The notes under the pieces are model-generated. The model worked only from the letters and a program-made list of their open reading frames with translations, did no database searches and was not told the origin of the DNA. Positions 45,503 through 57,269 of a DNA stretch of 64,000 bases are shown piece by piece. Source of the DNA: Corythucha ciliata (lineage: Eukaryota; Arthropoda; Insecta; Hemiptera; Tingidae); NCBI GenBank assembly GCA_038030265.1, contig CM075938.1:16097009-16161008 (forward strand), in the 5' to 3' direction. Position numbers and translations under genes: made by a program. How positions within the stretch are numbered: position 1 is the first letter of the stretch; every line of letters starts with the position of its first letter.

Positions 45503-47098
45503 CATAACCATAGATTGGGGATGCCAACCAACGTCGTCGAGGATAGGGTGGGCAATCAAATCCCGAAGTTTGACCCGGCAAATGTCCATCTGCCAACCAG
45601 TGCCACTGACAGCCCTCAAAAGGCTTTCACCTACCTCTTCGAATGCAGAGAGCATCTTCTCCGATCAATCTCTGATGTTTCGACTGCTAATGCCCAGTTC
45701 AGCTGTGCGAATTTTCTAAATCTTGTAGAAACCATGGTGGCTACAGCGTATGCACATTTAGAATGGTACGAAGCAACACGCGTGACCACCAGGCCTACAA
45801 ACTACCATGGCGAATGCTTCCACCCCTGATTCTGTCCAAACTATGATCTCAGCAGTAATCCAGCAGAGCATTTTACCGATTATTCGTGAAGAAATTGCTC
45901 GTGCCTTCCCGCTGCCAAATCCTAACTCGGAATCACCGTTTGCTCCCCAGAAGCGGCGCAACCGCTCACGCGCATTGCGCGCAGAAGTGCTGCAACTACT
46001 GAACAGCCGTCACTTACACGGCACTATCAGTATTGACGGCTAAATTTCGTGGCGACATGAGAGCGACGATCGTGCGCACCAGTGGGCCAGTCCTACGTTC
46101 TTCGACTACACTTAAAGTGATGGTGAAACCTGTTAAAGTCGATGTGCTCGCGTTTACGGCACTTGAAACCCTACCTAGTCCAACTGACATGAATATTAAA
46201 GTTGTCGGAACCCAACACACACGGTCAGGAGCAATGATTCTGGAAGTTGAATCACTATCTGACAAGCAGCGTCTCCTCGACTCAACAGGCAAATGCAATG
46301 AAACCGTGCAGGCCGTGGAACTACCTAGCTTAAACCCACGGCTTCTCATCCCTGACGTTCCTAGTGATTGGGCACCCGAATTTCTTGTCAGGCAAATTAC
46401 TAAATAACAGCCTAACCTACCACAGGACCAACTCCAACCACTATACCCTCGGAACCCCCCACCATCATCACGACGCACGATGACTCGTGTATTACAGGTA
46501 CCCCCCTCTGTGCGACTTTTATAATGTCCGCAGGAACTCTCCAACTTGACAAATGGCTTTGGGTCAAGCCTAAAGATCAACTGACAGCTATGCAGTGTTA
46601 CCGATGTCACGCCTTCTCTCATACCTCACAGGCATGCCCCCCCTGCAATATGAACAGCAAATTTGCGGTTGGTGCGCCACCACTGGACATAGGTTTGCTA
46701 AGTACTCAAACAAATCTGAGCCAAATTGCACTAACTGTGCTTCCGCCAAGCTTTCAACGGTGCAGCATAGTACTCAAGACCCAAGATGCTCATGCCTTAT
46801 TAAGGCCATAAAAGCAACTACACGTCACACTGACTTCGGTCGCTCGGTCAGTCACCCTGAGTTAGATGAACAGATCCATGAGCAGCAACATTTTCAAGTG
46901 GCAAGAACCCAGAATCACCAATGCCAAAATATTATGGAGCACACTGCTATCCCATCATCAACCCCGCCGGGAATAATGCAAGATGACCAATCCCATCAGT
47001 CATACTCCGCCTGTCCACTGTCCGCAATCTCGAAACAATCCCGCCTATCACTATGAAAGATCCCCAAAACTAAAAAATTTCGCTGTAATAAAGACTGA
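45503..47098 (+). mobile_element. Half-LINE: ORF1-only non-LTR element, 16-bp TSD
   Basis: A 1.6-kb insert bounded by AAACTGGCAATTTCGC at 45487-45502 and 47099-47114. It contains a LINE ORF1-type gag-like protein and then ends with CTGTAATAAAGACTG, with no endonuclease or RT. The layout recalls mammalian HAL1 half-LINEs, but the ORF1 type (three zinc knuckles) is of the arthropod Jockey/R1/I kind. The direct repeat could alternatively be two units of a local repeat. Confidence 0.75.
45807..47056 (+). pseudogene. LINE ORF1 gag-like protein, frameshifted
   Basis: Starts at an ATG in a strong context (ACCATGG at 45804-45810). Reading changes frame near 46030, 46400-46520 and 46640. The middle part (46033-46407) is the conserved pre-knuckle domain ending NPRLLIPDVPSDW. 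Zinc knuckles: a perfect CX2CX4HX4C (CYRCHAFSHTSQAC, about 46596-46637), a second CGWCATTGHRFAKY with the last C replaced by Y (from 46664), and a third starting CTNC. ORF1 proteins bind element RNA; this copy is dead. An open frame upstream (45515-45829) may be leader or an N-terminal extension. Confidence 0.8.
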
Positions 47099-47114
47099 AA
47101 ACTGGCAATTTCGC

Positions 47115-48513
47115 GAAAATATACCGGAAACTAGAGAATAGCCCAGAATGTAGTTCCTACTTTAAGGGGAGGGGGCGATCCGGGTGACTACCCGAGAACG
47201 CCGTGTACTGAGTGCCCCGTCGAGCAAAACGAGGGCGGAAAGGTGCGGACGCCAACCATTATAGAATAGTATATTTCGCAACGAGTGAGGAAAGCCCCAC
47301 ATTACGCGCGAGTTTAGCACTGAGCTGTGAGAAAAAGTACTACTAGCGGCGAGGGAAATGTACTTTCGTTCTTTCTGTGACGCAAAGTTAGGAAATACCA
47401 CGCTAAAATTAACCCTAGCATTTACCAAGCTAATAGAGTTACCTTAGTTTACCATGGGGGGGGGGGGGCTTTTTTTGCCCGCACTGGAAAATCTTCGTTT
47501 TTACTGTACTTTTGCATTATATTTTCATTTTTTGCATGATTACTTACATGAATTTATTGTGTACTGGGTTTTAATGAGCCAAATCAGCGAAATTAGGATA
47601 CTAGGATAAGTTTATTTAATTGAGTGAAATTTCGATACCTTGGTCCAAACCTGTGAGCATCTATTTATTCTATTTGATCACGTGAAGTTTGAGAATGCCC
47701 ACTATCGCCAAAATCACAATATGTTATACGTAAAATCGTTCAGATATTACTAAGAATTGTTAATTTTGGGAGCTAAGCGACACGCCGTAAACCCAATTAC
47801 AATTAGCTGGGAATGGTTAATATATTGTGTGAACGAATGAAATATTCCAAGGGGACCCCTTGCCACCCATGCCGGGTGCACCGCATTTCATTTTAGAATG
47901 TGTCACGTGATCCCATCCAAAGAGATGGAGAGGGCTAAAAAAAAAGTGAGGATATAAATCTGATTGAGAATGGCAAGATAGGCGATATAGTTGACAGTTC
48001 TTGCAAGAAGCAATTGAAGAAGGTTTTACGTCGTATAGGAATCAGAAAAGAGGGGAAAACAGGAAAATAATAGTTGTCACTTAAGGAATGGTTTTTCTCT
48101 GCCCCAAGAGACTTTCAGTCAGCTCAAGTTCTGTCTTTTCTGACGTGTATTCGACGAACGGAGAGGGGAAGAAAAAGTCTAAATCCTTTTTTCTTTCACT
48201 TTTTTAATCTCTCAAGGCTTTCTAGAATGTTTTCATTTTTGATTTGAGGCAAAAAAATGTTGACTGAGAAGATACATGCATTAGACCCGACCTGTTTTGT
48301 CAGTCTTCAAGCCTCCCACGGATTAAACCCTTTAGCAAAGCCACCCTCTCTTCATTGTGGAAGGATTAACAAAACCTTCGAGCATCCCTTGTGTCCGGTC
48401 ATATTTTCACACGTTCTGTAATGTTATTTCAGGCAGGACTGTATACTGTTTCTAAAAAGTCGAAGAAATGACTTGAAATGTTAACCCACAGCGAGTTAGG
48501 TAGAGATTATCTA
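47115..48513. other. No recognised gene
   Basis: Intergenic sequence before the protease homolog. A G run of 13 lies near 47456-47468. No element boundary could be identified. Confidence 0.4.
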
Positions 48514-48519
48514 TTTATT
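48514..48519 (-). terminator. Polyadenylation signal AATAAA
   Basis: AATAAA on the minus strand, about 55 nt downstream of the stop codon of the protease homolog. This is a suitable distance for cleavage and polyadenylation. Confidence 0.6.
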
Positions 48520-48574
48520 TGTTCTATAATGCGTTTAATAGTTGGATATCTGATGAATGTTTTTGTCTAAAATA

Positions 48575-49429
48575 TCACCCGACGATACTTTGTATGAAAG
48601 ATATTGCGTAATCCAACCGCCCGAAAATTCTCGGTTTCAATGTGCTATTGCACGATGGCCCCGTCAAGTGGATGCCGTAGACATAGCCCGCGCACACCAA
48701 CGGACCTCCGTCGTCCCTGTTGCACGGACTACTCGACAATCCGAATTCTCCAATTTGAACGGCGCATAATTTCGTGTGATACCACTTACTCGGTTCTTCA
48801 CACACCGCTTTCGGCTCGCGACAAAGTATTGACGAACAGTTTTCGGCACTTATCAGACGCATGGGCAAATATTTCAATCGCTCCGAAATGTTGACGTAAC
48901 GCCCAGGAAAGTCGGTGCCCTCCATGCCCCAGCCCGCCGCTCGACACACCGTCCCCTCGGTCAACAATTGGTCAACGCTCGTCGACAGTGTTTCAGGGTT
49001 GCGATAGCGTGGAATGAACGCTTTGAGTCGTCTCGTCTGAAAGAAGGGCACGTTAAGTCGTAGGAGACCGTAGTCGTACTGCCAAGTCCAAAATCGATCG
49101 CTGCAATTTGGATGAATAAACCCTATGACCGGGTAGCGGACTTGAAGATTCTCATCGTTGATGCCTATTAACGATGACCAGGCAGTGCCTGCGTGAATTC
49201 GAAAATTTTTCAAATGGTGAGGTTGAAATTTCTTCCCATAAAACCGCCCAAGGCAGTGACAAGCCGTGAATACATAGTTCAAGCTAGCGAGAAGACCACT
49301 GCAGTAACCCTCGCTTTTAAAAAGTATGCTAACGGCGTACGGAAAGTCCTCATCCAGAGCGTATTCACCTTGAAGAATGCTTAACGCTATGCGTATGACA
49401 CAAAATAAGCACACAATTCTAAGCAACAT
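48575..49429 (-). CDS. Secreted trypsin-family serine protease homolog (inactive)
   Basis: Single-exon gene of 284 residues. Residues 1-17 (MLLRIVCLFCVIRIALS) form a signal peptide, followed at once by ILQGEYALDEDFPYAV, where IVGG starts a mature trypsin, so there is almost no propeptide. The catalytic His is present (TACHC), as is Asp (YDYGLLRL). The GDSGGP motif reads RDDGGP, so the nucleophilic serine is aspartate and the oxyanion-hole glycine is arginine. Flanking cysteines are kept (CNRDDGGPLVC). The residue at the specificity position is serine. Four N-glycosylation sequons are visible. Such serine protease homologs act as binding or cofactor proteins in arthropods; the role here is unknown. 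The frame is intact, so selection for a non-catalytic role is plausible. Confidence 0.9.
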   Translation of the reverse strand: MLLRIVCLFCVIRIALSILQGEYALDEDFPYAVSILFKSEGYCSGLLASLNYVFTACHCLGRFYGKKFQPHHLKNFRIHAGTAWSSLIGINDENLQVRYPVIGFIHPNCSDRFWTWQYDYGLLRLNVPFFQTRRLKAFIPRYRNPETLSTSVDQLLTEGTVCRAAGWGMEGTDFPGRYVNISERLKYLPMRLISAENCSSILCREPKAVCEEPSKWYHTKLCAVQIGEFGLSSSPCNRDDGGPLVCAGYVYGIHLTGPSCNSTLKPRIFGRLDYAISFIQSIVG

Positions 49430-49667
49430 TTCAGCTCAGTGAGTGCAATAAGTCCCGTTCACAGGGTGCGTCTCGTCAAAAACATGTGATCTCCGTGAAA
49501 GAAAGCATATAGGAACACGTTTCACCAGCAATTACCGTGAAAATCGCGTGTAACAACACAGCTTTATGCCTTCTCAAAAGCTTTTAACAATGAATAGCAG
49601 TTAATTCCACATCGACGGTCAACGAGATTCCCCTTTTCAGCTAATCGAGATGAGATCGCGAGATGCT

Positions 49668-49676
49668 GCTTATATA
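49668..49676 (-). promoter_or_regulatory. TATA-like element upstream of the protease homolog
   Basis: TATATAAGC on the minus strand, about 240 nt upstream of the start codon. It would imply a 5' UTR of about 200 nt or a spliced leader exon. There is no other support. Confidence 0.3.
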
Positions 49677-49699
49677 CCACCCACAAAAAAAGCTTCAAC

Positions 49700-50234
49700 G
49701 TACAGTGTTATTTTCATTCTTCGTTACTGGCTGCTATCATCTTACAGCAAATGCCCTTTAAATAGGGGGATGCGGTACACTCGTGTGCACGCGCTTCGCC
49801 TTTTACGCTATAATAAATTTTATTTCTTTTTTTACCCCCACCCCATCACTCTATAAAACCATAGCATCGCTTCGAGGGCGGAGCCTTTTTTATACTTGGG
49901 CACGCTCCCCCTTTACTCACCCCAACACCATCCACGTTTTCTTGTTGTTTTTTTTTCTCTCTCTCTCTCTCTCTTCTTAAAAGTCTTGAATGTGGAGCGA
50001 AACTTTATTGGTTTTCATTTCTTTTTATATTGGCAGCATAAACTTTCCTCCCCCACCCCCTCTGTACCTCCGCACCCCTTAAATATATATGCAAATATTT
50101 CCTCACCCTCCCCCAGCCTACCACATCACCAGAACCAACCCCCTTAATCCACGCTACTGGGGTTTGCCACTTTCCGAAGCTAATGTCCCTTGGAAGAGCT
50201 AACTGAATTGAATATTTATGCTCAGCCCGCAAGC

Positions 50235-50273
<39 letters not shown>

Positions 50274-50449
50274 CACTTTCCTCTTATTTCCACTTGCTGT
50301 TAATTTACAGGATACTCAACAAAAACACCGAACTGTTTCAACAGTCACCGCTTCCCTTCCAACCGCCGCTTTCGGAGGCGTCTCCTGACAGCATTTTTTG
50401 AAGTTCATGTTGGAAGGTGGAGAAGAGACTTGAATCCGTGTTGGTGAGG
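49700..50449. other. Low-complexity intergenic region
   Basis: Pyrimidine-rich: a (CT)n tract near 49957-49974, C-rich runs near 50048-50063, and a pure T run of about 33 at 50237-50269. Open frames here are by-products of composition. Confidence 0.5.
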
Positions 50450-51780
50450 GTTATTTTTCTCTCTTGTATAAGCTGGAAATTGATGCTTTTCCTCAATTTT
50501 AGCTTCGAATTAGCGCTTTCTCTAAAAAAAAAAAAAAAAAAAATCTGACTCGAATCAACGATTGACTCAATTTTAGCTGGGAATTAGCAATTTTCCCCTT
50601 TTTCATTCAAGAACTATAGTTCTCTTCCCTCAATTTCAGGCAAGATTGCCACCAGTTACGGCTAACTGGCGTTTTTTTTTTTCAATTTAATTCGCAAATT
50701 AACGGTGTTCTCAACTTTAGCCATGACAGTACCGGCCTTGGACATTATGCGCCCTCGGGCGAATCTTTCCCCAGCGGCCCCCATGATCGCTCTCAATTTC
50801 ATCGATGAATTAGATATTTTTCCCCATTTTAGCCGTGAATAAGCGATTTGTCTCAATTTTAGCCGTGAAGTTGCAATTTTTGCCGCGACTTAGCGATTTT
50901 CTCAATTTATGCCGAAAATGAGCGCTTTTTTCTAATTGGACACGAAGTTGCCTTCGGATGCCGCGGCTCGCCATTTTCTCAGTTTTCTTTGAATTACCAA
51001 AATTTTCTCAAATTAACTCCCAATTAGCCATTTACCTTGATTTTGACCACACATTGGCGTTTTGCCCATTTTAGCCGCTAAAATTACGGTATTTTCTATA
51101 GATTTCAGCCACGAACTAGAGTTTTTCCCCAATTTTCATCTCGAATAATGCTTCTGGCACTAAGTTATCTTCAGAAGCCGCGAATTAGACGTGTTCTCCA
51201 TTTCAACCAAGAATTAGCGTTTTTCCCCTTCAACGCTTCTTCTCAATTTTATCAGTGGAATAGCCGCGAATTAGCGATTTTTCAGCGTTGAAATTGTTAG
51301 CAGAAGCTTATGCTGCGAGGGTTAGTAAGTAATGCATGCAAAAAATCGTAGCCGTGAGAGCCTACGTCTACGTTGTCAGACAGGTTTCGGCTGCTTGCCG
51401 TCTTTAGCGTCGATTATGCATCTCGACGAGGAAAGAATGACGATGCAGTCTCCTACGGCTACGATTATTTGCATGCCTTTTTTATGGAGTTTTCTTAATT
51501 TTTGCAGAGAATTCGTGTTTTTCCTAATTTAACAGCTAATGAGCTATTTTTCTCAATTTAATCCATAAATTAGCACTTTTTCCTAATTTTAGCTTCAAAT
51601 CAAGCAATTTCTTTGCTTTTAGCTATGAATTAGCTTTTTTCTGTTTGAGCCACGATTTTCCCTTTAGAAGCCAAAAATTGTCGTTTCTGTACTTCTAGCC
51701 TCTAATTCTGTACTTTATCCGCGGAAGCTTTAAGGAAACTTTAGCCGCGAAGTAGCTAGTAGCTAAGTATATTTTTCTTA
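50450..51780 (-). repeat. ~30-bp array (family 1), reverse
   Basis: Many units of CTCAATTTTAGCCGCGAATT plus AGCG and T runs, which is the reverse complement of family 1. It is interrupted by a foldback element (51303-51480). Confidence 0.9.
51303..51480. mobile_element. Foldback element, diverged copy
   Basis: Arms share GCATGCAAA..ATCGTAGCCGT with the inverse near 51450-51477 (ACGGCTACGATTATTTGCAT). Inner sequence (GTTTCGGCTGCTTGCC) matches the element at 60285-60564. It lies inside a reverse family 1 array. Confidence 0.75.
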
Positions 51781-51849
51781 ATTTTAGCCGCTGTTCGAAC
51801 TTTGCAGGTGGTCAGCAAGGAGTGTAAGTGGTTCGATTTAACCCACAAT

Positions 51850-53400
51850 AGCTCTATTCTGAAGGCTCAAATTGAGAGAAAATGCGGCCTTCCTGAGGGG
51901 AAACTTCGCGGCTAAAATAGAAAGAATGCGTTGCTCCCTATAGTTATTTAGGTCCTTAAGTGGACAAAGACGGGAAGGCGCACTAATGTGCTGTTCCTAC
52001 GGCCGAGTACGCAGCAAAAAGTTAAGGAGAAGCGCTAATATTCATGAGTAAAACTGTTGAATAGCGTTCATTCGTAGTATGCCGATGAAACATCCAAACC
52101 GAAATTGAGAAAACATCGCTGATCCGTGTATAGATGCCACTTAATGGCTAATGTGAATAATAAACGCTAATTTGCTGTTCTTTTTTGTTTTTGGCCCGGT
52201 TTTTGCTTTTCTGAAAGCGCTAGACAGCAGTAAAAGGCTTAGAAAAAGCAAGAAACCCCGATACGTCTGCGCAATAGAAAAAACACGCTAATTCGGGGCT
52301 AAAATTGAGAAAAAAAAGCAAATTCGCAAATAAAATTGTTAAATAATTGCCCATTCGCGGTTTAAAAAAATGAAAAGGCACTAATTCACAGCTAATTTTC
52401 CGAAAAATGCTAATTCACGACTGAAAAGATGAATGGCTGATTAGCTGCAAAAATCTGAACAAACGCTAATCCACGGAAAAAATTGATAACAATTGCATAA
52501 TTCACTAAGGAAATTTATATTATTATTTATTTTATTCCAGCTAACACAATACATATAGTTCAAAAAACTTTTTAGATTTCAAATTAATGTAAGGACTCAC
52601 GCTGATAAGCAGTGCTTGTACTCAGCGTGAGATCGCTCCAAGCCCAACTGCTAACCATTTCAAATTAATGAAAAACTGGAGATAATAACATGTACAGCTA
52701 GAATTTGCCGCAATTTAAAAACCATACACATCAATCAAATCAGCGGGTTGTACAACAAAAAATAAAAAATAAAAAAAATAAAACACAAAGCTAACAAATC
52801 AACAAATTGACAAAATACGCTATTAGCGGCTAAACTTGGAACAGTCCTATTTCGCGCATACAACTGAAAAGACTCGCTAATTAATTTGCGGATAAAACCG
52901 TGGAAAACCCGATAATTATTTGGGGATAAATTCTAGAAAAAACGTTAATTCGCGAATCGTAAAACGAAAAAAATCTGTTAATTCTCGGCTAGAATTGAGA
53001 AAAACGCTAATTCCCGATTTAGTAATAACGCGGACTCGTGGCTAAAATCTAAGAAAACAGAAATCCGTGGTTCTGAAGGCAACTTCGGGCCTAAAATTGA
53101 GAGAAATTGGTTCATAGCTAAAGGTTTTTTTAAAGAAATGGTCAATACGAAGCAAAAACAGTTCATACACCACTAAATAGCCGCTATTATTGAGAAAAAT
53201 CACTATTTAGTGCGGCTAAAATTAACGTAAAAAGCTATACTTGAGGCTCAAAGTGAGAAAAATGGCCGATTCACTGCTGAAAAAATGAAAATCGCTAGTT
53301 TTCTGCAAAAATCGAAGACAAACTTGAATTAATGGGAAAAATTGAGAAAAATCGCAAACATGGGATAAAAACGCTACTTTATAGTTTTGAAATATTCATA
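51850..53400 (+). repeat. ~30-bp array (family 1), forward
   Basis: Forward units again (GCTAATTCGGGGCTAAAATT and similar). A unit-free AT-rich stretch at about 52510-52800 breaks the array and is probably an insertion. It contains short inverted repeats around CTCACGCTGA (52596-52632). Confidence 0.85.
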
Positions 53401-53490
53401 AATACGCGCCCCGTGGGACACGGTGCCCCCGGGTGGTCGCCCGGCTCACCCCCCCCCCCTTAAAGCCGGTACAGCCCGTGTATTAGCGCC
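53400..53490. mobile_element. GC-rich transposon-end-like segment at an array switch
   Basis: A 90-bp GC-rich segment (GGGACACGGTGCCCCCGGGT, then CCGGTACAGCCCGTG) separates forward from reverse family 1 arrays. Its composition resembles hAT-type termini. It is unpaired here, so the element cannot be delimited. Confidence 0.4.
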
Positions 53491-54750
53491 TTTTCCCACT
53501 TCATGTCCGCGAATCAGTGATTTTTCTCAGTATTAGCCACGCGTAAATTAGTGTTATTCTTATTTTTAGCGTCGAATTATCAGCTTTTTCGATAAGCCAC
53601 GAATCCACGAATTAGCGTTTTTTTTTGTTGCGATATTAGCTGAGTTTGAGCAAGGTTTTTATTCAAATATCTTAGCCGTGAATTCTACCATGTCCTTGAT
53701 TTTGTCCGCTAATTATAATTATTCTCAATTTTAGCTCTGGGAGAGCTTCCATTTGTTCTTAATGATTTTATTAATCAATTTAAGGAAAAATGACCTTAAA
53801 AACCGCGAGTTGGCGTTTTTTTAAATTGTTGCCGCGTACTGGAGCCTTTTCTCTCTCACTCACTTTTTTTCTTTTTTTCTCTCCTTTCTTTATTTTTGCC
53901 GCGAATTTTTGTTTTTCTCGATTTCAGCATCACAGCAGTTTTTTTCTCATTTTTAGCCATGAATTGACGCTTTATTTACTCGATTTTATCCAAATTTGCC
54001 CCAGAAACTGCGAATCAACTGCGGTTTCCCCATAATTTTATCCACAAATATAAGCGCTTATTTTCTGTGAAATGGCGATTTTTCCCTCATTTTATTCACA
54101 CATTTTTTATTTTTTATTCTTCAATTTTTGGTCAAAATTGCCTCCGTAGAAGGCGGCAAATTTGCGTTTTCGAATTAAAATTCGCGAATCATTTTTTTTT
54201 TCTTCTCAATTTTAGCATTAAATTAATATTTGATCCCACTTCTATCAGCGAACTGAGTTTTTATCAATTTTAGTGAGCAATTAGATTTTAATTTCCGTTG
54301 ATCATTTCACTTATTACCCTATTTTAGGCTTGAAGTTGCACCTTTTCTTGCTTCTATTTGTGAACTGGCGATTACCATGGAAATTACCAGTTTTTCTCAA
54401 TTTTACCCTGATTTAGCGCATTCCCCGATTTTGTTTTTCACTATGAAAAAAAAGCAGTTTTATCCACTTATTTGCCTTACAATTAGCAAATTTTGCCTTT
54501 TAGGCAAGGATTTGGGCTAAGAGCAGCACATTATCGGTTTTTTCTTAATATTATACTAAAAACATGACCTCTAAATCCTGGAATCTGCGATTTATTCTCG
54601 ATTCTATTCGTAAATGAGCGCTTCTTCTCAATTTCAACCACGATTTAGCAATTTTTAAATTTTAGCCACGATCGAAGTGGCACCTTTCTGCGCTAATGAG
54701 ATGATGGGTGCTAACTTCATTGGAGTCTTTTCTCTTTTTCAGCTGTAAAT
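53491..54750 (-). repeat. ~30-bp array (family 1), reverse
   Basis: Reverse units (TCTCAATTTTAGC, TTAGCCGCGAATT) with extensive indels up to about 54750. The 18-bp repeat type follows at about 54935-55070. Confidence 0.88.
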
Positions 54751-57261
54751 TCATGTTTTACTCGACTTTTGGCTGTCCGGCCGAACACGGTTCCAGTGGA
54801 CGGCTTAACGTATAATTTGTTCGGTACCTTGATCTATTTGACGAAATTTTTTAACAGGATTGTATACATTTTGACAGATTTTTGGTGGGATTTGGAGCTT
54901 AGCTTAACAGCTAGAGAAACAAAACGTCAGTTGGCAACGCTGAACCACGGTAATGCTCCAACATCATTGAAGGCAAACCATAGCAAAGGTCCTGCCACTG
55001 CCAGGTCCATCCACCGAAAAACTCTGACCACAGCAAAGCTCCAGCAACAAAAATCTCTCCGCAGTTATAGAAACTTCAACCATTCAGAAACATCCCAATC
55101 TCGCTTGTAACGTTTCAAGATACTGGGGTAACGATGACACCCCGTCCCATGACCATGCGTGCCCCATGCCTTCACCCTGAAGGACACCTTTGGTTCCATC
55201 CTTGTAAAATTTCTCAGAAGGGCTATATGCGTATACGCTCGACGGATATTACAATAAAATAAGAGTGCTTCGTCGTTTGCCCCCAGTCAAAACATTCCGT
55301 ACCGTTTATACCTGGCGTGATGCTATTATTACGTTCAATTCCTCGCGTGACCCGTTTACTACATTTTTCTCCTTTGCTAAGCTGGCAAAGGCTGAACTTT
55401 CAACAGTGACAAAGGACACACTTCTTAATTCTCTTTTACCTGCAGAACATCTTTTTGTAAATATATATCGCGACCATAAAAGGAGAGGACCTTTCTTCAT
55501 AAAAACCTTTCAAGTTGATCCTCTTCACTATCTCTAGGGAGAAAGCCTCTGGGCGGAGCGGGTTCTCTCGGAAACCTGTAGATTCAAGTGTACTGTCAAG
55601 TTGTGAAGAGAATGACAGTACTGGGCGGGGGGATGGGGTTCAATTGCTAATGTGTCTTTTTCCCCTTAAAGCCTCAGTGGCATCCTTCAACACGAGCTCA
55701 AACAATGGAAGGCGGCAAACACGAGCTTGTCACATAGAAGAAGCTCAAATAACTGAAACTCGCCCTTATGTAAAAAATTCTAACCGTTCCTTTTCTTCGA
55801 GTTCTCTCTCGTTGCGATATTTTAAAGCCTCCTCTCCTTCCCCCTCCTGAAGACGTTCCAGCTGTTTTTGATTCTGTGCATCGAAAAGACGTCGCATGCC
55901 GTAAAGGACAAAAAGGGCATGTATCACGTCATAGCTAAGTGGTTAAAGCTGTAGCTTGCTCTGAAGACCCCAACAGTAAATAATCAACGACCCCCTGAGA
56001 TAATATCTCAAGAGACCACCTTTCTCACCACCTACCTTTAAAACATCATATCCGAATATTTTCACATCGTAAACATTACGCTTTTTATCTAACCACCAAC
56101 CCCCACCCCTACTCGAGCCACAAGGTCGATGTTTTATAAAGTGCAGGTAGGTAAGGAATCTTTTTAAACAGATTAACAGAGTTCATTAAATAGTGCTGTA
56201 AATTTTTCTACCCCGCGTAATAAAAATTTAAATGTTTTACTCCGGGGAATAATTTTAAAAGCCATCCCCCCAACTATTTGTCATACATCCCTTTATCAAA
56301 TCCACTTTAACGATTTAAAACATTTTTTACGAGTTAATGCACCGAGAACTATTGAAAAACACCGACGATAGCAAAATAATTAGTTCTTTTAATTCGCCTT
56401 ACGCTATTATCGCGATGATTTAAAAACCTGTTAATTTGAAAGTTTCTTTTATGCATGTTGGCCATTTAAACGGTCGTAAACATGAGGAACGTTTTTATTC
56501 TGACTGGGGTAACGAGCATTAACAATTTTTAAAAATATTTTGCCGAACGGTATTGTTTGTACTATTAATCCTCTTTCCGATAAGAGCACAAATAAATCGC
56601 TATCTACCCATAACTGAGAGTTTATAACGGTAATTCAGGGATAAATGAAACTTTCCGGGTGGCCAAGAATTAATGGAAATTGTGGGTCGCCCATATACCC
56701 GACCGCGTTGAGGCCTCGATATGACAAGTACATTAACCACATGGAAAATAATGCAAACCCCTCTTTCACCCCCCCCCCACCCTTTTATGTCCCCTTATCA
56801 TGGGTGGGACCAGCTCAATTTTGTCGAATGAGCATTGTCCAACGGACTCATGAGCTCTAATCGGAACGCTTTGAAAGACCCAAAAAATCGCCCACGAGTC
56901 GATCAGTCGTTGGATGGAATATCAAGCGTGATTACGGCGGATGTTGCAGTAAAAAACTATGACATTTTTGGGTCGGTAATATTACGCCAAAAAAATCGAC
57001 CAAATATCGATGGTAATGCAAAAATGTATTCACAGCTAATTCAGGAGGTACCGCTGACAGGCTGCATCGGTCGATTTATCATTGTCTGAAGGACTGATGA
57101 AGTGATGAACCCATGTCTGTCTGAAATTGGAACACCTATTTTAGCATGACTCTCAAATTCAGGTTTCCTCACTGGGACGCTTCGTGGAGTCGAGGTAATC
57201 ACCGGAAACGTTTGTTTTTGGACACGTTTTTGGTTTGGGATGTTTGGTTTGGGTCGTATCG
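54751..57261. other. Mostly unassigned; one possible exon
   Basis: A plus frame from an acceptor-like TTTGCCCCCAG (ending 55287) reads about 83 codons to a stop at 55537 (KTFRTVYTWRDAIITFNSS at its start) and looks moderately coding. No domain is recognised and the opposite strand is partly open too. Around 55935 there is an A-box-like TAGCTAAGTGGTTAAAGC, but no B box. The remainder shows no supported feature. Confidence 0.3.
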
Positions 57262-57269
57262 AACGGGGT

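Noticed and set aside
44953..47180. One hAT element from CAGGGGCGGATCCAG to GGGGGCGATCCGGG
   Set aside because: The right end does not match the left well and no 8-bp duplication was found.
48604..49384. Plus-strand frames opposite the protease homolog
   Set aside because: They are antisense shadows of the intact 284-codon gene on the minus strand.
55925..55990. tRNA gene suggested by TAGCTAAGTGGTTAAAGC
   Set aside because: No B box, no T arm and no acceptor pairing follow.
56835..57089. 84-codon plus-strand frame as an exon
   Set aside because: It contains short internal repeats (AAAAAATCG) and inverted segments and has no splice context or domain.
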